A DNA stretch of 40,000 bases. It comes from Chrysomallon squamiferum (lineage: Eukaryota > Mollusca > Gastropoda > Neomphalida > Peltospiridae). Made by a program: the position numbers and the translations under genes. Positions 1-10,704 of this stretch are shown piece after piece; the first letter of the stretch is position 1, and every line of letters begins with the position of its first letter. The stretch is taken from positions 2,359,501 to 2,399,500 of the forward strand of contig CM022667.1 in the NCBI GenBank assembly GCA_012295275.1. The letters run 5' to 3'. Below the pieces are notes generated by a model. It worked only from the letters and a program-made list of their open reading frames with translations. It made no database searches and had not been told where the DNA came from.

Positions 1-261
1 ATAAAATCATCAATAATTATAACCGTATAGGTTTTTTTTGTTGTTTGTTTTTCGCTTTTGTTCTTAATATAACTATTAATCGTAGCTACAAAGATGTCTT
101 ATCTGACAGATCACAGTAAGTGCGGCTCATATTTTATTAATAATTTGCTTGAAATAATCTTTACTGATCGTTTTTGATAAGCGAACAAATTTAAGTGATA
201 AATATATATATCTAATATTTCAATGAATATGTATTTTATACTCAGTGTGTTTTACAATTCA
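1..261. other. AT-rich intergenic DNA, no feature seen
   Basis: Ordinary AT-rich sequence with a few CpGs. No open frame, RNA gene or repeat stands out. Confidence 0.5.
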
Positions 262-415
262 TTTTAGTTTAATTTAGTTTAGTTAATTTTCATTTTGTTT
301 ATATATGTATTTATTTATTTATTTATTTGTTTATGTATTTATTTATTTTATTTTATTTTATTTATTCATTTATTCATTTATTTATTTTATTTTATTTTAT
401 TTCATTTATTTCATT

Positions 416-450
<35 letters not shown>

Positions 451-620
451 TTTTTTTTTTTTTTTTGTTTTGTTTTTTTTTTTTTTTTTTTTTTATTCAT
501 TTCATTTATTTATTTATGTATTTATGTATTTATTTATGTATTTATTTATTTATTTATTTATTTAGTTAGTTAGTTAGTTAGTTAGTTACTTATTTACTTA
601 CTTACTTAATTTATTTATTT
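262..620. repeat. Long TTTA / TTTTA low-complexity tract
   Basis: About 360 bases of TTTA and TTTTA repeats, interrupted by a poly-T stretch near 450-495 and by TTAG and TTAC tetranucleotide blocks near 563-606. The open frames read through it (Phe/Tyr/Leu/Ile only) in three overlapping registers are artefacts of the repeat. Confidence 0.95.
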
Positions 621-998
621 CACCATGATTCCTTTCAAACCATAATTATCAAAACGTAGCACTGGTGACACAAAAAGAAACAGTCAATCCTGCGATCACA
701 TTTGACAAACTTAAATTATTCAGAAATCGGGTTCCCAAGGTCTTGCCCGTCCTCTCATTCTGAAAAAAAAAAAAAAAAAAAAAATCTAAAATTATAATAA
801 CATGCTACATTTCTCATGTGAAATAATTTCCAACCACCATCTACGTGCGGCATGTCGAGTGTTTACTAAAGTTAAAATAAAACTTTAGCTAAGATTACTA
901 GTCTGGCTGTCACGGGTTGTCGAGATTTCACAAAGAGACAGACTAAATGGGAAGTGGCAGCACTGCACTGAGTCTTTGTACCAGTCAGACACGTATAC

Positions 999-1002
<4 letters not shown>
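621..1002. other. Intergenic spacer with an A22 tract
   Basis: Non-repetitive AT-rich DNA broken by a pure A tract at 763-784. A minus-strand open frame spans 872-1210, but it reads through the GT repeat at 1003 and has no domain-like content, so I do not call it a gene. Confidence 0.5.

Positions 1003-1031
<29 letters not shown>
1003..1031. repeat. (GT)n microsatellite
   Basis: About 14 uninterrupted GT units. Confidence 0.95.
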
Positions 1032-2086
1032 GATGTAAATAAGTTACCGCAGATTTTAAAGCTGAACGCCATGGGTGTAAGGCCTCGTTTATTTCTTAAA
1101 TTTCTCTCCTTTCTGCTTGTAAATAGAACGTTGATACTTTTTTTTAACTGAAGGTTACAGATCCAGAGCATTTCGTGGATTTCAAACCAAGATTTAGTTT
1201 CACCGAGCATGCGACTGATTCTGTTTTCAGCTTCTGCGTAGTATGTAGAATTTCTTACATTATCAGTACAGTTACTTTTTCAACAAAGTAATAACGACCT
1301 TTTTAACGATGTAAGAAATAATAAGGTTGTTTTGTTTTACAAGATGGGCATTCTACTTTTTAATTTTTGTTTGTTGTATATTTCTTAATTTAAAAAATGT
1401 TTAATAATACAACGACGAAGACTAAATATCTATTTAAAAAATAGTATTTTCTTATGACCAAGACTCACAAAAGGATCTTTATTGAAAATGTGTTAAATGA
1501 GTACAAATATATATATATATATATATCTATATATATAACGTAAGTTAGTAACCGATGCAATAACTCAATTTCCGCTTTCATCGTAGACTGTGACAGCAAA
1601 GCGGAAACGCACAGTTCACAAAACTACGACGTGCGTGCAGTAATGTTTCTTTATTCGTTAAATCTTCTTCAAATGCGATAATTTAATAATCTTAAACTCA
1701 GCGGCCAGGTGCGCCGGTCGTCTAAAAGGATCAATCAAAATGCTTTGTCGCTAATCTCTGTACGATAAATTTACAAGGGTTACAATTGAACAAATGAAGA
1801 ACTTTCGCCGATGTACGAAATGTCGGTCAGAACGCAGAAGTGCATTTTCAGTACAGTTGTTTCGTCTTCAATTTTTAATAGATTTCCCAGACGTCTGCCG
1901 AAGATTCTTTACTCCAGAGACTCAATTAAATCCCTCCATGTGGTCGGCGAGCCGGCTGAAATCCTTGTTTATTTATCACTCTTCATTTATTGTCTACTTT
2001 CGAATTTAAGCAGTGGATTTATTCAGACAGTTTAAGGGATTTTCATCTCGTTGGCCCAGTTATTTAACTATTGCCTTCGTTACGAT
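1032..2086. other. Unique intergenic block, relatively CpG-bearing
   Basis: Contains a short TA run near 1507-1537 and, at 1560-1960, a block with many CpGs for this window. Within it a perfect 10-bp inverted repeat (TTTCCGCTTT at 1569-1578, AAAGCGGAAA at 1598-1607) surrounds a 19-base loop. Two overlapping short open frames near 1794-2035 have no recognisable domain. The block could be regulatory or the remnant of an older element; I cannot tell which. Confidence 0.35.
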
Positions 2087-2088
2087 CA

Positions 2089-2375
2089 CTGCTACTACTA
2101 CTACTACTGCTACTGCAACTACTGTCGCCATGATGAGCACTATTACATTTATACTGCTTACTAATCACTACTCCTACTACTGCTGCTGCTACTACTATCA
2201 CCACCATAAGCACTACTGCATTTACTACTGCTTACTAGTCACTACTCCTGCTATTAGTACTACAACAAATTATCCTTCTACCACTGCTCCTAGTACTATC
2301 ATCACAACTTCTACTACTGTTATTACTACTACTATGCCACTATTGCTATTACTACTGCTATTCTACTATTACTAC
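2089..2375. repeat. Imperfect TAC/ACT trinucleotide repeat block
   Basis: Nearly 290 bases of ACT/TAC triplets with scattered substitutions (CTG, CAT, GTT), giving a false Thr/Tyr-rich open frame at 2013-2423. Clear decay of a once purer triplet array. Confidence 0.9.
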
Positions 2376-2460
2376 AATTGCCAGCAGTTTAAAATGTCAA
2401 ACGTTAGTTCTGTATTATGCTAACAATTCATTCATCCATCATGCATCCATCCACCCAGCA

Positions 2461-2464
<4 letters not shown>

Positions 2465-2493
<29 letters not shown>
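2465..2493. repeat. (CA)n microsatellite
   Basis: About 14 CA units. Confidence 0.95.
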
Positions 2494-2495
<2 letters not shown>

Positions 2496-3124
2496 CACAT
2501 GCATTAATACAAAGAAATTTAAAGACAAATGCACCGACTGAAACTATGTTTACAGTCCAGTGACCGAGTTGTCAATTTTTAATTTGTTTTGTTTATTTAC
2601 GAACTCGACAATTCACGCTGCACCTTGTGATACTCGACTGTCTGAAGTACACAATCTGATCGATAATCAGTTATTGATTTTTTTTTTATTGATCTCCTGT
2701 GAGTTAACAAATCCATTTTTATTCAGTACGTTTCTCATCTCTAAAGTTAATAAAAGGAAGAGCAACAACAACTGAGAAAAGTAATAAGTAAATAAATAAA
2801 AAAATTGAATTACTGAAAAGACAAATACTACTGCTATTACTACTACTACTTCCACTGCTGGCACTATTGCAACTACTTCTACAACTTGGCATCTTTTTCA
2901 GTTGTAATTTTCCTCTTCACTGATTTAAAGCATAATTAAATTAAGTCTTCTTTCTTTCTTTTAACCAAATTATTCCGTTTAAATTTGGATTCAGCACGTA
3001 TTAAAACCTTTTATTATACCAGTTGTAATTCTTTCTGCCTGTTTGTGTAGTGCTAGTGCTAGTAACAGCGATAATCAAAGAGGTGACTGTAGTAGTAGAA
3101 TTATTGCTAGTAGCAGTAATGTTA
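2494..3124. other. Intergenic spacer with small triplet patches
   Basis: AT-rich DNA. A short imperfect TAC patch lies at about 2826-2882 and GTA/GTG patches begin near 3086. No supported gene. Confidence 0.5.
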
Positions 3125-3146
3125 GCAGTAGTAGTAGTAGTACTAC

Positions 3147-3205
<59 letters not shown>
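3125..3205. repeat. (AGT)n trinucleotide repeat with one strand switch
   Basis: About 80 bases of AGT triplets. At 3140-3149 the register flips briefly to ACT, so the tract contains a small perfect palindrome (AGTACT, then ACTAGT). Confidence 0.93.
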
Positions 3206-5050
3206 AGTGTTGGTAATTAATATAAATGTTACATAAGCTTTCTTTACAAAATTCCAAGCTCATTTCAGATTAATAGACTCGTTTTGACACTAACGTGACA
3301 TTTCCGTAATGACTCACAACCAGGTATATATATATACATATTTACCTGGATGACATACAATCACCTATTTCACCTGTTCGGGCCACACCTTCGAAGAGTA
3401 TAACCCCGTGTCAGCATGTACACTATGTGTCAGTCCATTGTAGAGAAAAAACAATGACTAACATTTGATTAGTGGTTAGCAAGACTCCTCGTTACATTCA
3501 GAGTTAACCAATACATTTCTACCAGGTGACCTTACGGTACAAAATACACACGTGTGTGTACGTACAAACAGATTAATTACATATGTAAAAAATTAATACT
3601 TCCACGAGATCGTTCATTATCTTTTTACAAGACAAACAATGAAATTGTTGGCATAATTTCTTATCAGAATCAATGTTTGAGTTTTTGCGATTGTACCCAG
3701 ATGACCTCATGTCAAGAATTTTCTTATTTTAAAGCGTATTTATGGCAGTTCGAACAAATATACATTTTTAAAACGCTTTCAGAATATAATCTGTCTATAA
3801 CTGTTAGACCACAAATATGTGTTAATAATAATTAATATTAATATTCACAATAAAAATTTTGTTGTTAGGTTAAATTTCTGCAAATCAAAAATTCTAATTT
3901 TTCTAATTAAACCGGCATAACTGTAAATTGTTCGTGTGAAAAGTTATGCGCACCTGGCGAAAAGTATGTTTAACGTCAAATTCTGATTAGTTTTGTTAAT
4001 CTACGAGCTAAGCAATTACAAGGATTTTACGCTAAAATTGAAACAGCACTGCTAACAGTGTCAAGTTATCTTGCTTCCCTCTAAATCTAAATTCAGCATA
4101 ATCTTAAAATCGTTATACGCCAATTTGAATACTTTCTTCCAGATGTGTATATCTATAAATTTATCTCATATCCGTTATACATATCTGTGATGCTACAGAG
4201 AAACAGTTTACTTACATTTTAATGTACTTACCTAGAAATAGTTGAGTTTCTTCATAGATAGTAATCTATTTTAATAATTAAGCATGATGTACGCCATCTC
4301 AGCTGACCTGAAAAAGAATTGGTTATTTTTAAAAAAGTTATATATAATAATATGGACCAAGATTTAATATAGATTTTTAAAAATATATTTCCAACAGATA
4401 GCTTTATTTCTTTTTACGCATACTCAACAAGACTTCTCAAGGAATGAAGAAATGTGTTGTTTGTTTGGGGGTTTTTTTCTCTTTTTTTAAAGACAAAATA
4501 TATTTCGAATCTACAGTTACATAATATCTTAGTGATGGTTAAAAACCGTAGAGATAATCAGAGAGTAAACCAGACATAGCTTTCTTTAGGAACAGCAGTG
4601 ATATATTTTACGTATGCACCTACGCATAAACTATCTTTTAGTAATCATCTAGTCAGTGAGTGTTATTTAGAACTGGAATGTACGTGTGTGCTGTTAAAGC
4701 TCAAACAGAACCTTTCCAAACGAGTGTTTACTGATACTCTACACCAAGAAAGTTTACTAACAACAAGGTATGAAACTGGTTTTTCAGGTTCATTTAAATC
4801 TGAGAGTGCAGAGGATTTTTATTTACTGTTCACGGGAAATCAGGACCAAATCTGGAAGAAAAAAATAATAATAAATCACAAAGTTTTCGCTTATAGCAAT
4901 TTCCCTCTTGAAACCTTAGATCTTAAGTTATTCTAAGTCCCCACCATACGATCACGGTAACCCTCTCTCAAACTTATTCTCAATCAAGGTAACAGTAAAT
5001 TTTACTATTAGTCCGTGAAGCTTTGAGTCAACCGTACTTGTTTATTTATT

Positions 5051-5052
<2 letters not shown>
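3206..5052. other. Intergenic DNA without a supported gene
   Basis: AT-rich unique sequence. Open frames at 3554-3835 and 4598-4936 have AT-driven composition, no conserved-looking motifs and no splice context. CpG is fairly common here (17 counted by hand in 3541-4140), unlike the introns to the right. Confidence 0.5.
3320..3349. repeat. Inverted repeat around a TA run
   Basis: CCAGGTA at 3320-3326 pairs perfectly with TACCTGG at 3343-3349 across a TA-rich centre, a potential cruciform or hairpin. Confidence 0.6.

Positions 5053-5092
<40 letters not shown>
5053..5092. repeat. Pure T40 tract
   Basis: Forty consecutive T residues following a short TTTA run. If it were the tail of a minus-strand retroposed element, a body would be expected to the right; none is recognisable. 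Confidence 0.95.
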
Positions 5093-6230
5093 CTATCTTG
5101 GGAGCGTCTTACCGAGAAATGTGCTTAAAATAGTTTTTTTAAATAAAATAAATAAATAAATAAAAAATCTGGAGAACATTCTGCCACTGTTGAAGCGATG
5201 TTTTCCCAAGGTTATATATATATATCGTATATTTCGTTTTACAGTCTTTATCAATGAAATCACTGTAACAGTTTTGGTGCAGGTGAGGTAATCGAGTTTT
5301 TCTGTTGACAAATTTGTTTTGCTGACACAGGAACCTGCAACACGATGAGTAATTTATTATTTAATGTGTGAATCATCTCGAAAAGAACACAAACCATTGA
5401 CCTGGAAAAAAAAAAAAATAAAAAATAATGAAACTCGCATTAGACTAGCCGACAGCAATAAATGCAGTATCCATTGTAACTTAGTTTAATTCAGCCCGGT
5501 TAGTATTTGAAATCGTAAACACTTGTTGATAAACAAGCGACGTCTGTTCGCCGAGAGAAAGAGTACTTCCGGTGTGATTATTTATCCGGTTCCATTCTAT
5601 TCTGTATTCAAAGTTTTTTTTAAAAAAAAGGATTCTACCCGTAGTACACGTCTGCCACTGAAAAAAAAAAAAAAAAAAAAAAATAACGTTTTTTTAATTT
5701 ATTTTTTTTCTTCTATTTTTTATATCCATTAATGCTCACTAGGTTCTTTTTATCACACTTGTCAACTGTGCAAAAAGAAATAGGCTTTGATGTGTTCGTT
5801 AAAAAGTAGACTAATCGCCACCTGGCGGACATGTTAACACTGAAAGCTTTGTTATCGGTCCGGTTGCCGTGTTCGTTTTACCCGTTTCGGAACAAATGTC
5901 TCTTTATAGCGATACAAAACATCGCTTTGTACACTACTAAGACGTCATGTGAAGGGGAGAAGAAAAAAAATACAATTATAAATGTTCGCAGGATTCAAAC
6001 AAAATTCTGTGCACGTTTTGGCCCGTCTTTTGTTGGATTATAAGTGAAATAGATATTGGATTAGTCTTTCTGTGGGTTAATCAGATAAGGATTAACCACA
6101 ATATATTTATTAAATGGGAAAAGTCGTAGTGATTTGAGATAAAGCGATAGCCTTTATGATTATACATAATCCTTTTGACAGTTGTGTTTCAGCGTACCTT
6201 GCTGTTTGTCATAAACTGGTCAAAATCGAA
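5093..6230. other. Intergenic DNA with a CpG-bearing core
   Basis: Mixed AT-rich sequence with A tracts near 5407 and 5661-5682. The section 5795-5880 is richer in CpG and holds the CTCF-like motif listed separately. The open frame 5831-6043 has no recognisable domain. Confidence 0.45.
5816..5828 (-). promoter_or_regulatory. CTCF-like binding motif
   Basis: Read on the minus strand the 13 bases are CCGCCAGGTGGCG, which fits the bilaterian CTCF core (CC, purine, C, N, AG, R, K, GGC, R) at each position. The sites bound by the zinc fingers of CTCF are conserved between vertebrates and several invertebrates. It sits in a small CpG-bearing island within AT-rich DNA, about 9 kb upstream of the MTSS1-like gene. 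A single motif match is not evidence of occupancy. Confidence 0.35.
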
Positions 6231-6302
6231 AAAAAAATAATAATTATAATAATAATAATAATAATAAAAGTAATAATAATAATAATAATAAATAAAAATA
6301 AA
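6231..6302. repeat. AAT trinucleotide repeat
   Basis: Interrupted AAT units flanked by A-rich sequence. Confidence 0.9.
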
Positions 6303-6441
6303 ATGACTAAAAAAAAAATTAAAATCTAATTCATTCAGACATAAGTGACATCTTTTAAGTCAGAACTGATGTATATTTATAGATGACTATATAAAAGTAC
6401 ATCCGTCGTTTAGTGTGTGTGACGGTGTTTTCTTGTCTAAA

Positions 6442-6480
6442 TACTACTATTACTGCTGCTGCTGCTGCTGCTATTACTAG
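6442..6480. repeat. Short CTG/ACT triplet tract
   Basis: Six CTG units embedded in ACT/ATT triplets. It creates opposing false open frames (poly-Ala) on both strands at 6355-6601. Confidence 0.85.
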
Positions 6481-6600
6481 TACTATTACATTAATAATAA
6501 ATAAAATTATACCGAAACAAAATTCAGTGATACTATACATACAGCTTTCATTTTTTGTTTATGGCATTCTAGATTATGCATTCAAACTAACAGAGAATTA

Positions 6601-6672
6601 AAAAAAAAAAATAAATAAATAAATAAATAAATAATAGAGGAAGAAGAAGAAGAAGAAGAAGAAGAAGAAGAA
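6601..6672. repeat. Compound (AAAT)n-(GAA)n repeat
   Basis: A-rich then AAAT units to about 6633, followed by about 11 GAA units at 6639-6672. Confidence 0.93.
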
Positions 6673-6820
6673 TATCTAAAATGTATCTGTAGAATAAAGA
6701 AATGTATTGTACTTCCTTCATATTGCTTCTTACTAGTGGCCAGTCACTGTAGACAATAAAATATTATCTGACAATTTCACGCGAATTCTATTGTTAATGT
6801 ATTTAAACACTGATTAATAT

Positions 6821-6960
6821 ACTACTACTACTACTACTACTTCTACTATTATTACTACTACTGCTAATACTACTACTACTAATAATAATAATAGTAATAA
6901 TAATAATAATAATAATAATATAATCATAATATTAATAAAATAATATCAGTAATAGTAGTA
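6821..6960. repeat. Compound TAC to AAT trinucleotide array
   Basis: TAC units at the left grade through ACT/ATT intermediates into AAT units at the right, suggesting one triplet array that mutated from one motif to the other. Confidence 0.9.
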
Positions 6961-7205
6961 AATAAACATCCTGTGTTTCTACACATCTCTCTATGAGTTC
7001 AGAAGAAGACATTGTATTTGTTATTATAAAAAGATTCTCAACAACGAACTAACAACAACAACTTTGACTTATCTCAGTTTATATTTATATCGTCATAGCT
7101 ACTTTGACAGCCACATAACTACGGGAGAAAACAGGATTTTATTTTTATATTTTGTTTATAAAACATCCGTTTGAGGGAGAGGTCAAAATGGCTGTACTTC
7201 ACATA

Positions 7206-7222
7206 CAAAAGAAAGAAAAAAA

Positions 7223-7250
<28 letters not shown>
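7206..7250. repeat. Poly-A tract with GAAA edges
   Basis: Some 25 consecutive A residues flanked by AAAG units. Confidence 0.9.
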
Positions 7251-7253
<3 letters not shown>

Positions 7254-7502
7254 TAAAAGACAAGGATGTAATTATATTGGTGGAAAAACGTCTCGGATGA
7301 AACTCTGTCGAAATACTTTTATTCGGCATTTCCTGGATTGCTGCCCCTGATTACTTCCTGAGTCACTCCTTCAGCCTTTACTCAAACTACACCTTAGGTA
7401 ATTCCCGGAAGCTTTCTGAAGATCATTATTACCATTAATAAAATCTCCGTCTGGGATGTAAACATTGGTGTTTAAAGATTTATTACACTTATACCATTAC
7501 TG

Positions 7503-7600
7503 TTACTACTACTACTACTACTACTGCTATTATTCCTACTACTACTGTTACTACTACTACTACTATTACTGCTGCTGCTGTTTCTACTACTAGTACTATG
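7503..7600. repeat. Imperfect TAC/CTG trinucleotide array
   Basis: TAC/ACT triplets with CTG and ATT substitutions; same motif family as the arrays at 2089, 6821 and 14023. Confidence 0.9.
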
Positions 7601-7688
7601 TGAAATATTGCTATTGCTGATATACAGCAACAATAAATATTACAACATATCATAATGACTGTGGTCGTGTTGAAAATTATTAAACCTA

Positions 7689-7799
7689 TTTTTTTTTTCT
7701 TTTTTTTTTTTTTTTTTTTTTTCTTCTTTTTGTTTGTTTGTTTGTGGGTTTTTTTATTGAGTTTTTGATGGTTCTTTTTTTCTTTTTTTTTTTTTTTTC
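7689..7799. repeat. T-rich low-complexity tract
   Basis: Two long T runs separated by TTTG units and short unique sequence. Confidence 0.85.
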
Positions 7800-7961
7800 T
7801 TTGCTATTACCTCCGGAGTTCTCTCCCTTTCAATCGAATGCCATACATTAAGGTGTGATACAGTAATACACACGTTACCAACTTCGTCATTATCATTACT
7901 GTAACTACACCTACCGAACCATTTATCGGGCTTCCAGAAATCCGAAAACCCCAGAAAATCG

Positions 7962-7974
7962 ATTATTATTATTA

Positions 7975-8010
<36 letters not shown>
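7962..8010. repeat. (ATT)n microsatellite
   Basis: About 15 ATT units with a single extra T near 7979. Confidence 0.93.
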
Positions 8011-8012
<2 letters not shown>

Positions 8013-8476
8013 TTTTTTTTTGTTTTTGTTTTTTTTTTTCTTTAAACTCTCTGCTTTTAAATTTGGCGCGTTGTGCAGGTTTACTGATAACTTTTAAATT
8101 AAAAAAAAAAAAAATTCTTTTTTAATTTTTATTAGATATATTGGCATTGCAATAATTTAATTGTGTTAAGAAATGTATTAATTTTTACGTGTATCTTTTA
8201 AATCAAATTATGTTTCTTCTTTTCTTTGTTTAATTTACATTCTGTTTATAAAAATAGTATTCTGGAAAGTTATTTATAAATTTTAATGGATCAGATAGAT
8301 CATGCTTAACAGTATAATAGTTCGTATCTATTAAATACAGTTTCATTCTTTATTTTTCATAGTTATTTTAAATTTTAACTTCAGTATATATTTAACCTGC
8401 ATCCAGCAATCAGGACTACTTCAAGTCCCACGGTTCCGGATAAAAGCTTCAGTAGCCATACTGCTGACGGTATGAT
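8011..8476. other. AT-rich spacer, nothing seen
   Basis: Very AT-rich, no open frame outside repeats, no structured repeat. Confidence 0.5.
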
Positions 8477-8477
8477 G

Positions 8478-8546
<69 letters not shown>

Positions 8547-8558
8547 ATTATTATTATT
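8477..8558. repeat. Compound (ATT)n-(GTT)n-(ATT)n microsatellite
   Basis: About 11 ATT units, then about 12 GTT units, then four ATT units in the same register. The poly-Ile/poly-Val and poly-Thr/Ile open frames here are repeat artefacts. Confidence 0.95.
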
Positions 8559-8668
8559 GTAATTATAAAAAATAAAAGAAGAAATGTAAATTTAATTTTA
8601 ATGTATAAATTTGTTTCATTGGGAATTGACATTTTTTTCTCCCCAGATTGTTGATAAACAAATAAGTA

Positions 8669-8691
8669 ATATATATATATATATATATATT
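8669..8691. repeat. (AT)n microsatellite
   Basis: About 11 AT units. Confidence 0.9.
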
Positions 8692-8834
8692 TTGGATGAT
8701 CTTTAGTACAAAAGGTTTATCATAAGATTAAGGACGCGATGTGAGTAAAAAAAATTAAAAAAACCAATGATAACTCGCGGAAACAAGATGTTATTAATGG
8801 TAATAAAAATCTTCAGAAAGTTTTAGGAACTTAC

Positions 8835-9028
8835 CTAAGGTGAGGTTTATGAGATGGTAGAAAAGGAGGCGCAAGGAGTGACCAAGGGCAGTAATCCAGG
8901 ATATAGCTAAAATAGTATTTCGACAGTTTCTTTTCAGACGTTTTTCCGAATGGCTTAAGCAGGTATGGTCTCAAAAAAGCATAAAAGACTGAGGATACAG
9001 AACCATTTGCCTTATTTATTAATTTCAT
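8835..9028 (-). CDS. Weak candidate first coding exon, unknown protein
   Basis: On the minus strand an ATG at 9028 opens a 64-65 codon frame that runs, without simple-repeat content, into an ideal splice donor: CTTAG at the exon end followed by GTAAGT (intron starting at 8834). The peptide is basic and aromatic-rich (for example SKYYFSYILDYCPW) and I do not recognise it. No partner exon is visible to the left on the minus strand, and a consensus donor is expected by chance about once per 40 kb when both strands are counted. It could equally be noise or part of an unspliced non-coding transcript. Confidence 0.15.
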
Positions 9029-9226
9029 GGCAGATTATTTATTTATTTGCTTTTGTTGTTGTTGACGCTGATATATTTATTTTATGCTTAATTTATTTAT
9101 AGACAACCCCTTACTGTTTCAAAGAAGAAAACTGACGAATCGCATGACATTGACAGATAACGATATTTTTTTTATTGTTGAAGTGTTTTATAAACAGCAA
9201 CTGGCCGCTAGACATAAAAGCAGTAT

Positions 9227-9245
9227 AAATAAACAAACAAACAAA

Positions 9246-9285
<40 letters not shown>

Positions 9286-9314
9286 CTACAGTAACAAAGA
9301 TGGTATAAGGTGGT

Positions 9315-9352
<38 letters not shown>
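9227..9352. repeat. (AAAC/AAAT)n and (AAT)n microsatellites
   Basis: AAAC then AAAT tetranucleotides at 9227-9284, a 30-base unique spacer, then about 12 AAT units at 9316-9352. Confidence 0.93.
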
Positions 9353-9354
<2 letters not shown>

Positions 9355-9445
9355 GTAATAATGATTTATATTTTTTTATTGCATTCAGAAATAAAGATAT
9401 TGTCAGAGACATGTATGATTTTTATGGACACGTGTCTGGTGGTGG

Positions 9446-9474
9446 TGTGTGTTTGTCTGTGTGTGTGTATGTGT

Positions 9475-9516
<42 letters not shown>
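9446..9516. repeat. (GT)n microsatellite with CT/AT interruptions
   Basis: About 70 bases of GT, interrupted near 9457, 9470 and 9479, pure from 9481. Confidence 0.93.
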
Positions 9517-9519
<3 letters not shown>

Positions 9520-9976
9520 TTCTATGGTCGTTTTACGTTTAAATAAATACATTCTGTCTAATAAATAATTTTCTGCAGTAACTTATCTAAATCAAAAATG
9601 AAATATTCTGTTTAAATCCAAATTTTCTGTATAATATTTCACATCAAACTACTTCCAAGCAACAGCTGATATCTTTAAATTCTGAAATTATATAAACACA
9701 TACTGTCGGCCTGGTCACTATGTGCCTTCGCTAAACTTAGGAAAAAACTGATTAAAATATCGTAAATAGGACATTTCCTCTGTTAATATTTTGATTAAAG
9801 AACCTAATTTAGTAACTGCATGATCTAGATAAGTCATTAGCTGGTTCCAGCGGAATGGCATTAATCAGAGACTGTCAGTCTGTGACAAGACCACTATCTC
9901 CAGCATCGACCTGACCTCATCGCAAGAGAACTCGATTAGATATAATTTACTCTTAATGATATATGGAATTTCACTC

Positions 9977-9979
<3 letters not shown>
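9517..9979. other. Spacer, nothing coding seen
   Basis: AT-rich sequence; no convincing open frame or repeat. Confidence 0.5.

Positions 9980-10059
<80 letters not shown>
9980..10059. repeat. Pure (CT)40 microsatellite
   Basis: Eighty bases of uninterrupted CT, the longest perfect dinucleotide array in the window. The Ser/Leu open frame over it is artefactual. The strand asymmetry (all pyrimidine) makes it a candidate for triplex (H-DNA) formation. Confidence 0.97.
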
Positions 10060-10061
<2 letters not shown>

Positions 10062-10269
10062 TTTAGAACCCCTTATAAATCACGCGTTTATCTTTTCTTT
10101 TATATTCCACTTTTCTTTTTTTTTTTTTTGCGTTCCAGCCGTTTAACAACAGTTCATTGATTGTTATTTAGATTAGCGTTACCGGCATCACCAACAGTAC
10201 GCCAGCTGTGATCATTTTTACTATTGCTTTAAATGCTGCTGCTACAACACCTATTGCTATCTAAATCTA

Positions 10270-10335
10270 TATTCATGCTTATATTCATATTTATATTCAT
10301 ATTCATATTCATATTCATATTCATATTCATATTCA

Positions 10336-10385
<50 letters not shown>
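10270..10385. repeat. Compound (TTCATA)n-(ATT)n microsatellite
   Basis: About 11 TTCATA hexanucleotides to 10337, then about 16 ATT units. The junction is seamless, consistent with expansion of ATT from the edge of the hexamer array. Confidence 0.95.
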
Positions 10386-10387
<2 letters not shown>

Positions 10388-10407
10388 GCAACCTAAATTC
10401 ACGATTA

Positions 10408-10704
10408 TTAATTGGTGTCAGGGAATTCCTGATCTTCGGACTTCCATTGATCTTGCACTACCGTATCCATGGAAATGGTATCTTCCGGCTGGTCGTCGAC
10501 AAGTGGAAATAATGGCACTATAGTGACCACAGAATGACCCGTGCTTTGTACAAAGAAAGGAACATATTTATTATCAAAGCATTCAGACAAATCGAACGAT
10601 TCTAAAGAAATATTATTTCTTTCTCCATTGTTGTATAAACCTTTGTATAGGCACTTACAGAACAACGTCTGGAGGTCCGCGCAAAAGGACTTTGTCAGAA
10701 TATA
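10408..10704 (-). CDS. Uncharacterised open frame, possible terminal coding exon
   Basis: A minus-strand frame of about 98 codons, open from a stop just above 10704 to TAA at 10408, contains no simple repeat and has a protein-like composition: acidic at the C-terminus (VDDQPEDTISMDTVV, then EDQEF) and Cys/Leu/aromatic near its start (TKSFCADLQTLFCKCLYKG). There is no ATG near the 5' end, so if real it is a 3' exon; an AG at 10670-10669, behind a weak pyrimidine stretch, is a possible acceptor. The start segment vaguely recalls helix 8 and the palmitoylated cysteines after TM7 of class A receptors, but no NPxxY precedes it and I claim no family. It may be a decayed gene fragment or chance. Confidence 0.22.
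   Translation of the reverse strand, partial: YILTKSFCADLQTLFCKCLYKGLYNNGERNNISLESFDLSECFDNKYVPFFVQSTGHSVVTIVPLFPLVDDQPEDTISMDTVVQDQWKSEDQEFPDTN

Noticed and set aside
295-573. Overlapping Phe/Tyr/Leu/Ile-rich open frames
   Set aside because: Produced entirely by the TTTA repeat, which is open in several registers.
872-1210. 112-codon minus-strand frame
   Set aside because: Reads through a GT microsatellite as Thr-His repeats; no domain-like content or splice context.
2013-2423. 136-codon Thr-rich frame
   Set aside because: Translation of the TAC triplet array.
3554-3835. 93-codon plus-strand frame
   Set aside because: AT-driven composition, no recognisable motif, no ideal splice signals noticed.
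4598-4936. 112-codon plus-strand frame
   Set aside because: No recognisable motif and composition close to the background; no supporting context.
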